A stretch of 64,000 nucleotides of DNA from an uncultured Lachnospiraceae bacterium (lineage in GTDB: Bacteria; Bacillota; Clostridia; Lachnospirales; Lachnospiraceae): positions 186,001 through 250,000 of the forward strand of contig CANQYY010000001.1 in the NCBI GenBank assembly GCA_947628225.1, read 5' to 3'. The position numbers were made by a program, and so were the translations under genes. The notes under the pieces were generated by a model. That model had not been told where the DNA came from, did not search any database, and saw only the letters and a program-made list of their open reading frames with translations. Each line of letters begins with the position of its first letter. The stretch's first letter is position 1. Positions 1 through 9,918 of this stretch are shown piece after piece.

Positions 1-125
1 ACCTGAGTCCTCTCACGCTGTCCCTCTTTAACCTTGGCATATACTCTGACAGTATCGCCAACCTTGAATTCCGGCACTTCCGCTTTTAACTGCTCCTGTT
101 CGATCTTTTTAATAATTTCATTCAT
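1..125 (-). CDS. rplS: 50S ribosomal protein L19, N-terminal part (cut by window start)
   Basis: The first 41 residues of ribosomal protein L19 are visible, beginning [18 protein letters not shown] and continuing into the family's [16 protein letters not shown] strand. L19 sits at the 30S-50S interface of the large subunit. The rest lies outside the window. The start is an ATG at 123-125 preceded by an AGGAGG ribosome binding site. The gene follows hisD on the same strand, which is not the usual rpsP-rimM-trmD-rplS setting, and a good promoter lies at the end of hisD. The family call is secure despite truncation. Confidence 0.93.
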   Translation of the reverse strand, partial: MNEIIKKIEQEQLKAEVPEFKVGDTVRVYAKVKEGQRERTQ

Positions 126-152
126 CGTTGTTCCTCCTAATCATTTTTGATG

Positions 153-208
153 TTCTTAATGTATCATTTCCATCAGAGGACCATCTACTTTTATCACAAC
201 ATTAAGAA
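153..208 (-). repeat. 9-bp inverted repeat in front of rplS (possible L19 leader stem)
   Basis: Two perfect 9-base arms, TTCTTAATG at 153-161 and CATTAAGAA at 200-208, flank about 38 bases just upstream of rplS. Ribosomal protein L19 leaders are known autoregulatory RNAs in Firmicutes, so this could be such a stem. The upstream arm overlaps the -10 box called at 207-212, so a transcript from that promoter would lack most of it. Either transcription comes from further upstream or the repeat acts as DNA. I cannot decide between these. Confidence 0.35.
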
Positions 209-235
209 TATAACACAAATATCAATCTTCGTCAA
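207..235 (-). promoter_or_regulatory. Predicted sigma-A promoter for rplS
   Basis: On the minus strand a -35 box TTGACG (230-235) and a -10 box TATATT (207-212) are separated by exactly 17 bases. The element overlaps the last codons of hisD, so rplS can be transcribed independently of the histidine genes. The leader to the rplS ATG would be about 75 bases. Confidence 0.6.
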
Positions 236-1532
236 GAACTTCTTTGCCAAAACGCACCGCTATCGAATTGGCATGGGCGGTAAAATGTTCCGCCCTGGCA
301 AAACGGATAATATCTTCGTGCGCCTCTTCCAGAGCTTCCCTGGAGTAAGAGATAACGCTGGATTTTTTAATAAAGTCGTCCACCGATAACGGGGAAAAGA
401 ATTTTGCCGTGCCATTGGTGGGGAGGATATGATTCGGTCCGGCAAAGTAATCGCCCAGAGGTTCACTGCTGTATTCTCCTAAAAAGATTGCCCCGGCATT
501 GGTTATCCTTGTCATGGTATCAAAAGGATTTCGGGTCAAAATTTCCAGATGCTCGGATGCAATATCATTTACGGTTTCGATCGCCGCCTCCATTGAGTCT
601 GCCAGCAGGATATAACCGTAATTATCTAAAGATCTCCGGATAATGTCCGTACGGGACAGAGCCCTGGAAAGCTTCTCTGCCTGCTCCGAAACCTGTTCTG
701 CCAATTCCCTGCTGGTTGTCACTAAAATTGCCGACGCCAATTCATCATGCTCCGCCTGGGATAACAGATCCGCCGCAACATACCGGGGATTTGCCGTTTC
801 ATCCGCCAGTACCAGAATTTCGCTGGGACCGGCAATGGAGTCAATGCTTACATGTCCATACACTGTTTTCTTTGCCAGCGCGACAAAAATATTGCCCGGC
901 CCGGCAATTTTATCCACCTTCGGAATAGATTCGGTGCCATAGGCAAGCGCTGCGATAGCCTGGGCTCCCCCTGCCTTATAAACCTCTTCGACTCCCACCA
1001 GATTTGCCGCCACTAATGTTGCCGGGTTTACTTTTCCAGACGCATCCGGCGGCGTCGTTATAACAATCCGCTTTACCCCCGCCACCTGTGCCGGAATAAG
1101 ATTCATCAATACACTGGAGGGATATGCCGCCTTTCCTCCCGGCACATACACGCCGGCGCTGGCAATGGGAGTGATCCGCTGCCCTAACAATACCCCGTCC
1201 TCTCTTGTGTGAAACCAGCTGTTCCTTACTTGCTTTTCATGGAAAGAGCGGATATTGGCAATGGATTTTTTCATAATTTCAATTAAATCCGGTTCTACGT
1301 TCCGGTACGCCTCGTCTATTTCTTCCGGGGCAACCCTTACCGTATCGGCTGTGATGTCCGCTTTATCATATTTTTTTGTATAGGAGAAAACCGCCTTATC
1401 TCCGTTTTTCTTTACGTCCTCCAAAATGGCGTTTACCGTATCCTGATATTGTCCATAATGATTGGGACTTCTCTTTAATAAATTTTCCAGTATATTATTC
1501 TTCGATTGTTCCGTCAGCTGAATAATGCGCAT
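222..1532 (-). CDS. hisD: Histidinol dehydrogenase
   Basis: HisD catalyses the last two steps of histidine synthesis, oxidising L-histidinol to L-histidine with two NAD+. At 436 residues it is full length. Zinc ligands expected for the family are present at Gln259 and His262 (SQAEHDE) and Asp361 (GDYFAGPNH). The catalytic Glu327-His328 pair sits in ASEHLE, and the substrate-loop signature IAGPSEILV is also present. It is the last of the three his genes seen here (hisZ-hisG-hisD), 19 bases after hisG, and presumably part of the same transcript. No hisB/H/A/F/I follows, because rplS comes next; the rest of the pathway must be encoded elsewhere. Confidence 0.97.
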   Translation of the reverse strand: MRIIQLTEQSKNNILENLLKRSPNHYGQYQDTVNAILEDVKKNGDKAVFSYTKKYDKADITADTVRVAPEEIDEAYRNVEPDLIEIMKKSIANIRSFHEKQVRNSWFHTREDGVLLGQRITPIASAGVYVPGGKAAYPSSVLMNLIPAQVAGVKRIVITTPPDASGKVNPATLVAANLVGVEEVYKAGGAQAIAALAYGTESIPKVDKIAGPGNIFVALAKKTVYGHVSIDSIAGPSEILVLADETANPRYVAADLLSQAEHDELASAILVTTSRELAEQVSEQAEKLSRALSRTDIIRRSLDNYGYILLADSMEAAIETVNDIASEHLEILTRNPFDTMTRITNAGAIFLGEYSSEPLGDYFAGPNHILPTNGTAKFFSPLSVDDFIKKSSVISYSREALEEAHEDIIRFARAEHFTAHANSIAVRFGKEVLDED

Positions 1533-1551
1533 AATATTTTCCCCCTTACTT

Positions 1552-2187
1552 TTATAATGCCTGTTTTAAATCTTTTATCAATGTGGTAATACGCTCCCGC
1601 TGCATTTTCATACTTGCCTCGTTGACAATAACCCGCGCCGACAACGGACATATGGTTTCTAAAACCTCCAATCCGTTAGCCCGGAGAGTAGAACCGGTTT
1701 CTACAATATCGACAATCACTTCCGACAGGCCGACAATAGGCGCCAGCTCTACCGAACCGTTTAATTTTATGATTTCCACAGTCTGGTGCTTTTGGTTATA
1801 AAAATAGTCTTTCGCAATATTCGGGTATTTTGAGGCAACCCGGATAACCTGATTTTTCTTCAGCAATTCCCTGGCATTGGCGGGACCGGCAACGCACATA
1901 TCGCAGCTGCCCAGCCCAAGGTCCAAAACCTCCAAAACCTTCCGTCCCTCTTCCATAATAGTATCGCTTCCCACGACGCCAATATCCGCGGCTCCATACT
2001 CTACATAGGTAGGGACATCCGAAGTTTTCGCCAGAAAAAATTTTAACCCAAGTTCCTGATTCACAAAAATAAGTTTTCTGGTTTCTTTTTCTTTCATTTC
2101 TTCACAGGTAATCCCTGTCTGCTCCAAAAGCGACAGAGTTTGTTTCGCCAGTCTTCCTTTTGCCAGCGCGATCGTAATATATTTCAT
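1552..2187 (-). CDS. hisG: ATP phosphoribosyltransferase, short catalytic form
   Basis: HisG condenses ATP with PRPP to phosphoribosyl-ATP, the committed and feedback-regulated step of histidine synthesis. The protein has 211 residues and lacks the C-terminal ACT-like regulatory domain of long HisG. This matches the short form that works as a hetero-octamer with HisZ, whose gene lies immediately upstream. Family motifs include ALAKGRL at the N terminus and DIVETGSTLRANGL, the PRPP-binding loop, near residue 160. I chose the ATG at 2185-2187, because a GGAGG inside the end of hisZ lies about 6 bases before it; a longer frame begins at 2199. Only one base separates hisZ and hisG, suggesting coupling. 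Confidence 0.96.
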   Translation of the reverse strand: MKYITIALAKGRLAKQTLSLLEQTGITCEEMKEKETRKLIFVNQELGLKFFLAKTSDVPTYVEYGAADIGVVGSDTIMEEGRKVLEVLDLGLGSCDMCVAGPANARELLKKNQVIRVASKYPNIAKDYFYNQKHQTVEIIKLNGSVELAPIVGLSEVIVDIVETGSTLRANGLEVLETICPLSARVIVNEASMKMQRERITTLIKDLKQAL

Positions 2188-2188
2188 A

Positions 2189-3433
2189 TCAGCCTCCATT
2201 TTCTCTCAAATCAAATTCAGTGACTTCTCCGGTATCGTCAATATATAAGATAGAGGATACCTCATTGCGAAGTCCGTATTCCCTGTATTTATCTAACGGA
2301 GTATCTGCATTTTTCCGCATCAGGCGAACCGGTTTTTTTTCGGCGCGCAGCTGGTTTCCTATCTCAATGGCCCGTTCCCGGTTTGCCGAACGGTATAACA
2401 CAAGAATATCTGACTCTCTGGCGCCAATGTCCACCTGCTGGCTATCCAGGGCTGACATTAATTCATCCAAAACAAAGGCAAGTCCGATAGCCGGCGTCTT
2501 TTTCCCGAACTGCTCTACCAGATTATCATAGCGTCCCCCGGTGGCAATGGCATCTCCGGTACCATAGGTATATGCCTTAAAAATAATCCCTGTATAATAC
2601 TCATAATGGGACAGCATTCCCAGATCAAAGGTGACATGCTCCTCCAGACCATAGGTTTTTAATATCATATAGATCTTTTTCAAACGGTCCAGCGCCTCTA
2701 AGGCTCTCGGATTCGAGGTCCGCTCTGCCGCATACCGAATCGTTTCAATATCGCCGAACAAATCCGGAAGTTGAATCAGCAACGCTTTGCACTCCGGCAT
2801 AATTTCTTTTTTCTCCAGCATATCTTCCACGGCAAATATATTTTTATTCGCCATATACACTTTCAACTGGCTGATTTCCTCTACCGTCAGTCCCGCCTCC
2901 TGTACAAGCCCCCGGAACAGATCGGCATGTCCGACATCTACTTTAAACTCTTTTAACCCGGATTTTATCAGACATTCAATTGCCATGGCGATCATTTCGC
3001 CATCCGCATCCGAGGAGTCGTCATTCATTAACTCGGCGCCCACCTGAGTTGTCTGGACAAGCTTTCCCTGATAGCCGCTGCGGTGGATAAAGGTATTTCC
3101 GGTATAGCAAAGACGAATCTGCATCTCTTCTTTTTCATAATATTTTGCCACGCACCGGGCAATGGACGGGGTAATATCCGGCCGGAGAACCAGAGTATTA
3201 TTATACTGGTCAAAAAATTTAAACATTTCCTTTGAATTAACCGTTCCCCTTTCCCGGTTAAAAATATCAAAAAACTCAAAAGCAGGGGTTTCAATATCCT
3301 TGAAACCATAAAGTTTCATCGTGGCATGAAGCTCATTTTGAATCTTATATCTCTTTTCACAATCCTCTCCGTAAATATCCCGTACTCCCTCCGGAGTAAA
3401 CAATAAGGATTTTTGGTATGTACTTTCTGCCAT
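2189..3433 (-). CDS. hisZ: ATP phosphoribosyltransferase regulatory subunit (HisRS-like)
   Basis: HisZ is a catalytically inactive paralogue of histidyl-tRNA synthetase that activates short HisG and carries its histidine feedback control. The 414 residues show class-II synthetase-like sequence: motif 2 region LVLRPDITPSIARC, motif 3-like region AIATGGRYDNL near residue 305, and TPAIGLAFVLDEL. The C-terminal part is shorter and more diverged than in a true HisRS, and adjacency to hisG makes the regulatory assignment firm. An AAGGAAGG lies before the ATG. The gene is directly downstream of ilvA with an 18-base gap. Confidence 0.93.
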   Translation of the reverse strand: MAESTYQKSLLFTPEGVRDIYGEDCEKRYKIQNELHATMKLYGFKDIETPAFEFFDIFNRERGTVNSKEMFKFFDQYNNTLVLRPDITPSIARCVAKYYEKEEMQIRLCYTGNTFIHRSGYQGKLVQTTQVGAELMNDDSSDADGEMIAMAIECLIKSGLKEFKVDVGHADLFRGLVQEAGLTVEEISQLKVYMANKNIFAVEDMLEKKEIMPECKALLIQLPDLFGDIETIRYAAERTSNPRALEALDRLKKIYMILKTYGLEEHVTFDLGMLSHYEYYTGIIFKAYTYGTGDAIATGGRYDNLVEQFGKKTPAIGLAFVLDELMSALDSQQVDIGARESDILVLYRSANRERAIEIGNQLRAEKKPVRLMRKNADTPLDKYREYGLRNEVSSILYIDDTGEVTEFDLRENGG

Positions 3434-3451
3434 AATTATTTCCTTCCTTCC

Positions 3452-4672
3452 TTATTGGTAAACCGCCGACGGCTGTTCTGATTTCGGCGCATAACCGGCT
3501 TTCTTCAATGCCGTGATAATTGATTCTTTATGCTCATTGCCAAATGCCTCCATGGTAATCTTTAATTCTACGGCGGCATTCCGGTTGATGCTGACAAACT
3601 GATTATGCTCCAGCCGGATTATATTCCCCTGAGCTCCCGCAATGACATCGGCAACATGCAAAAGTTCTCCCGGACGATCCGGCAGCTGCACGCTGATGGT
3701 AAACACGCGCCCCCTCTGGATCAACCCATGCTGAACGACAGAGGACATGGTGATAACATCCATATTACCTCCGCTTAGGATGCAGACGATCTTTTTTCCC
3801 TCACAATCCAGCTGTTTTAGGGCAGAAACGGTTAAAAGACCGGAATTTTCCACTATCATTTTATGATTTTCCACCATATCCAGAAAGTTGACGATTAATT
3901 CATGGTCATCCACCGTGATGATCTTATCGACATTTTTTTGGATATACGGGAAGATTTTACTGCCTGGCGTTTTTACCGCCGTACCGTCGGCAATCGTATT
4001 GACATGCGGCAGAGAAACCACCTTTCCCTGCCGGATAGATTCCTCCATGCAGTTTGCGCCCGCCGGTTCAACCCCGATAACGGTAATGTTAGGATTTAAT
4101 AATTTTGCCAGTGTCGATACGCCGCAGGCGAGTCCGCCGCCTCCAATAGGCGCTAATATCATATCGACTGTCGGCAGCTCCTTGATAATTTCCATGGCAA
4201 TAGAACCCTGTCCTGTCGCCACAACCTCATCATCAAAGGGATGAATAAAAGTATAGCCGTTTTCTTCCGCCAGCTTCATGGCATAAGCGCAGGAATCATC
4301 ATAAACATCCCCATAGAGCACTACCTCGGCGCCATAGCTCTTCGTACGGTTTACTTTAATCAGCGGTGTCGTATCCGGCATGACAATCACCGCCTTCACG
4401 CCAAAAAGTTTTGCCGCATAGGCAACTCCCTGGGCATGGTTGCCGGCGGATGCCGTAATCAAACCTCTCTGGCGCTCCTCCTTGCTTAACGTACTGATTT
4501 TATAATAGGCGCCCCGAACCTTATAGGCTCCTGTATACTGCATATTTTCCGGCTTGAGGAAAATTTTCCCGCCGGTCTGGGCGCTGTAATATTCGCTGTA
4601 TATTAAGTTAGTGGGTAAAATTACCTTTTGTACCGCTTCGCTTGCCTCTTCAAACTTTTCCAATGTCATCAT
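3452..4672 (-). CDS. ilvA: Threonine ammonia-lyase with ACT domain
   Basis: This PLP enzyme deaminates L-threonine to 2-oxobutanoate, feeding isoleucine synthesis or threonine breakdown. The PLP lysine lies in the motif YTGAYKVRGAYYKI near residue 50, and the glycine-rich phosphate loop GGGGLACGV is near residue 177. At 406 residues it is the short type with a single C-terminal ACT domain (about residues 325-400, starting RVFTISVQLPDRPG), not the two-ACT E. coli IlvA. The ribosome binding site is poor and there are two adjacent ATG codons, so the start could be 3 bases shorter. It lies between ftsY and hisZ with short gaps. Confidence 0.92.
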   Translation of the reverse strand: MMTLEKFEEASEAVQKVILPTNLIYSEYYSAQTGGKIFLKPENMQYTGAYKVRGAYYKISTLSKEERQRGLITASAGNHAQGVAYAAKLFGVKAVIVMPDTTPLIKVNRTKSYGAEVVLYGDVYDDSCAYAMKLAEENGYTFIHPFDDEVVATGQGSIAMEIIKELPTVDMILAPIGGGGLACGVSTLAKLLNPNITVIGVEPAGANCMEESIRQGKVVSLPHVNTIADGTAVKTPGSKIFPYIQKNVDKIITVDDHELIVNFLDMVENHKMIVENSGLLTVSALKQLDCEGKKIVCILSGGNMDVITMSSVVQHGLIQRGRVFTISVQLPDRPGELLHVADVIAGAQGNIIRLEHNQFVSINRNAAVELKITMEAFGNEHKESIITALKKAGYAPKSEQPSAVYQ

Positions 4673-4700
4673 GCGAAAACACGACCTTTCTTTTCTTTTC

Positions 4701-5627
4701 CTATTCTATTTCAAATAATGCGTTTACAAATTCTTCCGCGTCAAACCGCTGTAAATCTCCCATCTGTTCTCCTATTCCAATATATTTTACCGGAATATTC
4801 AGCTCAGACTGTATGGCAATGGCAATACCGCCCTTCGCCGTACCATCCAGTTTTGTGAGAACCACCCCTGACACATCTGCCACCTCGCTGAATTCTCTCG
4901 CCTGCTCCAATGCATTCTGCCCGGTTGTCCCGTCCACGACAATGAGAGTTTCTAACAAAGCGTCCGGGTACTCCTTTTCTATGATCGTATGGATTTTATG
5001 CAGCTCCGCCATAAGATTTTTCTTATTGTGCAGTCGTCCCGCCGTATCGCAGAGCAGAATATCCGCCTCTCTCGCCTTCGCTGCCGCCACGGCATCATAT
5101 ACGATTGCCGCCGGGTCGGAGCCTTCCTGCCCGGCAATAATATCTACGCCGGCACGGTTTGCCCATTCTTTTAGCTGTTCAATGGCTCCGGCGCGAAACG
5201 TATCTGCCGCTGCCAGCACAACCTTTTTCCCCATGCTCTTAAACTGTCCCGCCAGCTTTCCTACGCTGGTAGTTTTTCCGACGCCGTTGACGCCGATAAG
5301 TAAAAGGACAGATTTCCGGTTTAAAAATTCATAGGCATTTTCATGCACCTGCATCTGGTTTTTTATCGTGTCGATCAAAAGCTGCTTGCAGGCGCCAGCC
5401 TCTTTTATTTTTTCTTTCTTTACCTTTTCTTTTAAACCGTCAATAATACTCATGGTTGTATTAATACCGATGTCTGCCATCACAAGCAATTCTTCCAGCT
5501 CTTCGTAAAATTCATCGTCAATCTCTGAAAAACCATTAAACAGGGAATCCACACCGGAAATAAAGGACTGCCTGGTTTTGGATAAACCATTTTTCAGTTT
5601 TTTTAAAAATCCAACTTTTTCTTCCAT
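4701..5627 (-). CDS. ftsY: Signal recognition particle receptor FtsY
   Basis: FtsY is the membrane-associated SRP receptor GTPase that docks ribosome-nascent chain complexes at the Sec translocon. The 308 residues comprise a short N-terminal segment without the long acidic A domain and a complete NG domain. GTPase motifs are visible: G1 GVNGVGKTT (112-120), DTFRAGA (about 142-148), DTAGR (194-198) and TKLDG near 258. It directly follows smc with a 16-base gap, a common order in Firmicutes (rnc-smc-ftsY). Confidence 0.97.
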   Translation of the reverse strand: MEEKVGFLKKLKNGLSKTRQSFISGVDSLFNGFSEIDDEFYEELEELLVMADIGINTTMSIIDGLKEKVKKEKIKEAGACKQLLIDTIKNQMQVHENAYEFLNRKSVLLLIGVNGVGKTTSVGKLAGQFKSMGKKVVLAAADTFRAGAIEQLKEWANRAGVDIIAGQEGSDPAAIVYDAVAAAKAREADILLCDTAGRLHNKKNLMAELHKIHTIIEKEYPDALLETLIVVDGTTGQNALEQAREFSEVADVSGVVLTKLDGTAKGGIAIAIQSELNIPVKYIGIGEQMGDLQRFDAEEFVNALFEIE

Positions 5628-5643
5628 ATTATTAAAATCCTCT

Positions 5644-8600
5644 CTATTCTTCCAACTGTTCTTCGATCAATTTGACCGATACAAGAGTCGATACTCCTTT
5701 TTCCTGCATGGTAATGCCGTAAAGGGCGTCCGAAGCCTCCATCGTTCCCTTTCTGTGCGTAATAACAATAAACTGCGTATTCTTCGTCAGCTTGTGTAGA
5801 TATTTAGCATACCGCTTTACGTTGGAATCGTCAAGCGCCGCCTCAATTTCGTCCAGCAGGCAAAACGGGGATGGCTTGAGATTCTGGATGGCAAACAAAA
5901 GGGCAATAGCCGTCAGCGCCTTTTCGCCACCGGAAAGCTGCATCATATTCCCCAGCTTTTTGCCCGGCGGCTGTGCATTGATAGTAATGCCCGCCTCCAG
6001 CACATCTTCCTCCTCCACTAATTCCAGAGTTCCCTTGCCGCCGCCAAATAATTCACGGAATACCTTGTCAAACTGCTTTTGGATATCCGAAAATTTTTCT
6101 TCAAATTGCTTTCTCATTTCCGCATCCAAATCCACGATGATCTTTTTCAATGCCTCCTCGGAGGAAATCAGGTCGTCGTGCTGGTTTTTCAGCAGTTCAT
6201 ACCGTTCATGTACAATTTTATAATCCTCGATGGCATTGACATTGACATCCCCAAGATTTTTTATCCTGGTTCTCGTTTCCCCTACATTTGCCTTCATTCT
6301 TGTATAGGAAAGGGAATCATCCGGCTCGTATTCCTTTGCATTGTGGTATGTCAATTCATATTCGTCCCACATATAATTGATTTTATTTTCTAATTTTTCC
6401 TCCAGATTATTCTTTCGGGAATCCAGTCGGAAGCTTTCCTTATCCAGCTCATTCATATGCTCCATCAAAGCATCGCGTTTTTCAAAAAATTCCTTTTGGG
6501 ATGCCAGCATTTCTTCCCGCTTTTTTATCTCCTCATCAATCTCTGTTAAAAGACGTTCTATCTCCTCTCCCAATGCCTTGTGCTTTTTCTCATATCCGGC
6601 AATAGCATCCTGCATCTTATTGACGGTGTCGTCGGAATTATTCTGCTCCTGTATTAAATGGTCATATTCTTCCTGTAACTGACGCAGGCTTTCCTCCATA
6701 CGGTGAATATTTTCGGATATGTAATTATTTTTTTGCTGGACAGATGAGATCTCAAGACGAATCCCGGCGAGCTCCTCCTGTCTGTTTATCTGCTCCTCAT
6801 GGGAAATTTCCAACAGATTTGTCAACTCTTCCGCTCTGCTCTTTGCCGTTTCTTCCCGTTTGCGGCTTTCCTCCAGACGCGTATTGACGCTGAGAAGTCC
6901 TTCCTCCAACTGAGCCTTCTGTGTTTCAATTTGTCTTCCGTCGTCCGCAATCGCCTGATATTCCTTTTCTTTTTCTTCTTTTACCGCCTGCGCCTGTTCA
7001 TATTTTAGGAGCGCTGTATTTTTTTTGAGCTCTAATTCTTTTAATAATTCATTTTTTTCATTGGCGCGGTTTCTTAAGTCTTCTGCCTGACGACGCGCCT
7101 CATCGATTTCATCCCGGATGCGGGAAATCTCCTGCTTCGTGTTTTCAATAGACTCTGCCAGCTTTTCCATCTCCCGGCGGCGTCCGAGTAAATTACTGTT
7201 ATTTTTAAAGGAACCACCGGATATGGAGCCGCCCGGATTCAGCAATTCTCCCTCCAGGGTTACAATGCGGAGGGAATATTGATATTTTTTACTGATCTTC
7301 ATGGCGTTTTCCACCGTATCCACTAAAAGGTAACGCCCCAGAAGATATTCGACTACTTTGTCATATTTTTTTTCCCTCTGCACATGGGAGGCAACATCGC
7401 CAAGCACTCCCGGCTCTGACAACACTTCATCCCTAAACGGCTTGTCCTTCCGGGGAGATACGGTAGTCAGCGGCAGGAACGTGGCGCGGCCATAGCGGTT
7501 TTTCTTTAAAAATTCAATCATTCTCCTGGCTGCATGCTCATCCGCCGTAACAATATTCTGGATATTGCCGCCCAGCGCTGTTTCTACCGCTGTTTCATAT
7601 TTATCCTTTACCTGGATAATATCCGCTACTACCCCTAAGAGTCCCGGTTCTTTTTCTTTCTGCTCCATTACCTTCCGGATACTCTGTCCATAGCCCTCAT
7701 AACGCTCAGCTAAATTCTTCAGGGTATCTAATTTGGAACTATCCCTATGGTACTGTTTCTGTTTTTCCTGCTGTTCTCCCTGTAATCGCAGAATATCGGC
7801 GCTCTTTTTATCTGCTTTAGAGAGAAGCGACTTTCTTGCCACATATTCATTATCCAGTTCCTTTTTTGCCGCTTTCAGCGCCTCTTCCTCTTTTTCCATT
7901 TCCTGTGCGGCATTTGAAACCTGCGACTGGTTGGATAACAGCTTTTGATTTAATTCCGCTTTACGGATGCTGTTCTGCTCTATCATAGATTTCGCCTTCT
8001 GCTGTTCCACCGTAATCTGGGAAGAGAGATTTATGGCATCCAAAATAGCTTCATTCTGCTCGTTCAGCTCAATTTCCTTTTCTACTATCGCTTTTTCCAG
8101 GGTTTCCAGAGCCTCGCTGATTTCTTTTTCCTTCTCCTCTTTTCCGGAAAGAATTTCCCGAGCCTCCTTTTGACTTTCTTTGTAGCCTGACAGCTCCGCT
8201 TCCAACTCCCTGCGGGAGGCGTCTAAGGCGTCGAGCCTCTCCTGATAATACTCCTTCCCCTGAGTAACGGAGGTTATTTTTTCCTTTGTTATCCGCACTT
8301 CACTCTCGAAGTTTGACATTAATAGTTTATTCTGGTTTACCTTTTCTTTCTTTTTTTCAAGGGAACGGTCGAAGGCGGAAATTTCTGCCTCCACCTCATC
8401 ATACCGTGACTTAGAGCTTTCCTTTTCCTGTTTTGCCTCTTCTAATTCTTCCTTTGTATGCCGGTAATTTTTTTCTACCTCCTGCAATTCCTCCTGAAGG
8501 CTTTCATAATCCATTATGAACAGCCCTATTTCATATTTCTTTAACTCTTCCTTCAGGTTCAGATATTCTCTGGCTTTTTGAGATTGTTCCTCCAACGGTC

Positions 8601-9207
8601 CCACCTGTTTTTCTAATTCTGCCAGAATATCTTTGATACGCAAAAGATTCTGGCTTTCCACTGCCAGATTTTTCTCCGCCGCCGCCTTTCTCTTTTTGAA
8701 TTTTACAATACCGGCGGCCTCGTCAAAGAGCTCCCTTCTCTCCTCTGGCTTTCCGCTGAGTATTTTATCAATCTGCCCCTGTCCGATAATGGAATACCCT
8801 TCTTTCCCGACTCCGGTATCAAAGAACAGCTCCTGTACATCCTTTAAACGGCAGGTAACGCCATTTAATAAATATTCACTCTCCCCGGAGCGGTATACCC
8901 GTCTGGCTACCTGGATTTCCTCATACGGAAGATTCAGTTTATGGTCTTCGTTGGAAATAGTCAATGCCACATAAGCGTAGCTCTGGGGCTTTCTCAGCTC
9001 AGTACCGGAAAAAATAACATCCTGCATATTAGAACCTCTGAGCTGTTTGGCGCTCTGTTCGCCTAACACCCAGCGGACGGCATCGGCAACATTACTCTTT
9101 CCGCTGCCATTCGGTCCGACAATACCGGTAATTCCATTATGAAATTCAAATATCATTTTATTGGCAAAGGATTTAAATCCGTGTACCTCGATACTCTTTA
9201 AATACAT
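5644..9207 (-). CDS. smc: Chromosome segregation ATPase SMC
   Basis: SMC with ScpA and ScpB forms the bacterial condensin that organises and segregates the chromosome. At 1187 residues it is full length. The ATPase head halves are split to the ends: Walker [10 protein letters not shown] at 31-39, and the C-terminal signature [10 protein letters not shown] followed by Walker [14 protein letters not shown] near residue 1100. Long heptad-rich coiled coils surround a hinge at roughly 515-660, which contains GVVADIIQV and GGSISGGS. The gene lies between rnc (2-base gap) and ftsY. scpA and scpB are not in the window. Confidence 0.98.
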   Translation of the reverse strand: MYLKSIEVHGFKSFANKMIFEFHNGITGIVGPNGSGKSNVADAVRWVLGEQSAKQLRGSNMQDVIFSGTELRKPQSYAYVALTISNEDHKLNLPYEEIQVARRVYRSGESEYLLNGVTCRLKDVQELFFDTGVGKEGYSIIGQGQIDKILSGKPEERRELFDEAAGIVKFKKRKAAAEKNLAVESQNLLRIKDILAELEKQVGPLEEQSQKAREYLNLKEELKKYEIGLFIMDYESLQEELQEVEKNYRHTKEELEEAKQEKESSKSRYDEVEAEISAFDRSLEKKKEKVNQNKLLMSNFESEVRITKEKITSVTQGKEYYQERLDALDASRRELEAELSGYKESQKEAREILSGKEEKEKEISEALETLEKAIVEKEIELNEQNEAILDAINLSSQITVEQQKAKSMIEQNSIRKAELNQKLLSNQSQVSNAAQEMEKEEEALKAAKKELDNEYVARKSLLSKADKKSADILRLQGEQQEKQKQYHRDSSKLDTLKNLAERYEGYGQSIRKVMEQKEKEPGLLGVVADIIQVKDKYETAVETALGGNIQNIVTADEHAARRMIEFLKKNRYGRATFLPLTTVSPRKDKPFRDEVLSEPGVLGDVASHVQREKKYDKVVEYLLGRYLLVDTVENAMKISKKYQYSLRIVTLEGELLNPGGSISGGSFKNNSNLLGRRREMEKLAESIENTKQEISRIRDEIDEARRQAEDLRNRANEKNELLKELELKKNTALLKYEQAQAVKEEKEKEYQAIADDGRQIETQKAQLEEGLLSVNTRLEESRKREETAKSRAEELTNLLEISHEEQINRQEELAGIRLEISSVQQKNNYISENIHRMEESLRQLQEEYDHLIQEQNNSDDTVNKMQDAIAGYEKKHKALGEEIERLLTEIDEEIKKREEMLASQKEFFEKRDALMEHMNELDKESFRLDSRKNNLEEKLENKINYMWDEYELTYHNAKEYEPDDSLSYTRMKANVGETRTRIKNLGDVNVNAIEDYKIVHERYELLKNQHDDLISSEEALKKIIVDLDAEMRKQFEEKFSDIQKQFDKVFRELFGGGKGTLELVEEEDVLEAGITINAQPPGKKLGNMMQLSGGEKALTAIALLFAIQNLKPSPFCLLDEIEAALDDSNVKRYAKYLHKLTKNTQFIVITHRKGTMEASDALYGITMQEKGVSTLVSVKLIEEQLEE

Positions 9208-9209
9208 GG

Positions 9210-9908
9210 CTATTTCTCCTGTCTAAGCAATAATATCGTTTCATAGGCGGCCTGCTGCTCCGCGCCCTTTTTGGTCCGCCCGCTTCCGCTTCCATACACC
9301 GTTTCCCCAATTTTACATACTACTTCAAAATGCTTATTATGATCCGGGCCCTCTTCTTTTATCAGAGGGTAATTAATTTTTGCTCCCGCGCGCATTTTGC
9401 TCTGTACCATTTCCTGCAATATCGTTTTACTGTCATAAAACAACTGCTTTTTTTCAATATCGGATAAAACATATTCATGGATAAACCGCTTTGCCGCTTC
9501 CATTCCTCCGTCCAGATATAGCGCGCCAATTACTGCTTCAAAGGCATCTGAAAGGATAGAATCCCGTTTCGCCCCGCCGGTACGGCGCTCTCCCTTTCCT
9601 AAATAGAGATATTCCCCTAAGCGGATCTCCCGGGCAGAGGCCGCAAGACTCATTTCACAGACAAGGCTGGCGCGCAGCTTCGTCATTTTACCTTCTTCCA
9701 TATTCCTGTTATTTTTAAAAATAAATTCACTGCTGACCAGCTCTAATACGGCATCCCCCAAATACTCCAGCCGTTCATTATTTGTTTCATACCGCCAGTG
9801 CTTTTCGTTGGCATAAGAGCTGTGGGTCAGCGCGCTTTTTAACAATTTTACATTTTGAAAGCTATATTTTACTTTTTTCTGGAATTCCTTTAATCTGTTC
9901 TCTTCCAT
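9210..9908 (-). CDS. rnc: Ribonuclease III
   Basis: RNase III cuts double-stranded RNA in rRNA maturation and mRNA turnover. The 232 residues carry the catalytic signature ERLEYLGDAVLEL (45-57), the second acidic motif DAFEAVIGALYLDGG (about 121-135), and a C-terminal double-stranded RNA-binding domain ending GAEQQAAYETILL. The gene lies between plsX and smc. No acyl carrier protein gene stands between plsX and rnc, although acpP often occupies that place in other Firmicutes. Confidence 0.97.
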   Translation of the reverse strand: MEENRLKEFQKKVKYSFQNVKLLKSALTHSSYANEKHWRYETNNERLEYLGDAVLELVSSEFIFKNNRNMEEGKMTKLRASLVCEMSLAASAREIRLGEYLYLGKGERRTGGAKRDSILSDAFEAVIGALYLDGGMEAAKRFIHEYVLSDIEKKQLFYDSKTILQEMVQSKMRAGAKINYPLIKEEGPDHNKHFEVVCKIGETVYGSGSGRTKKGAEQQAAYETILLLRQEK

Positions 9909-9918
9909 GCTTCTTCCT

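Noticed and set aside
2188..2199. Longer hisG start at 2199 inside hisZ
   Set aside because: The later ATG at 2187 has a GGAGG at the right distance, and the protein then begins with the family's usual N terminus.
3433..4701. Possible T-box or attenuator before ilvA or hisZ
   Set aside because: Gaps of 18 to 28 bases leave no room for a leader structure.
5644..9207. Many plus-strand frames of 70-140 codons across smc
   Set aside because: They are shadows of the coiled-coil coding strand, lack ribosome binding sites and give Ser/Phe-rich sequence.
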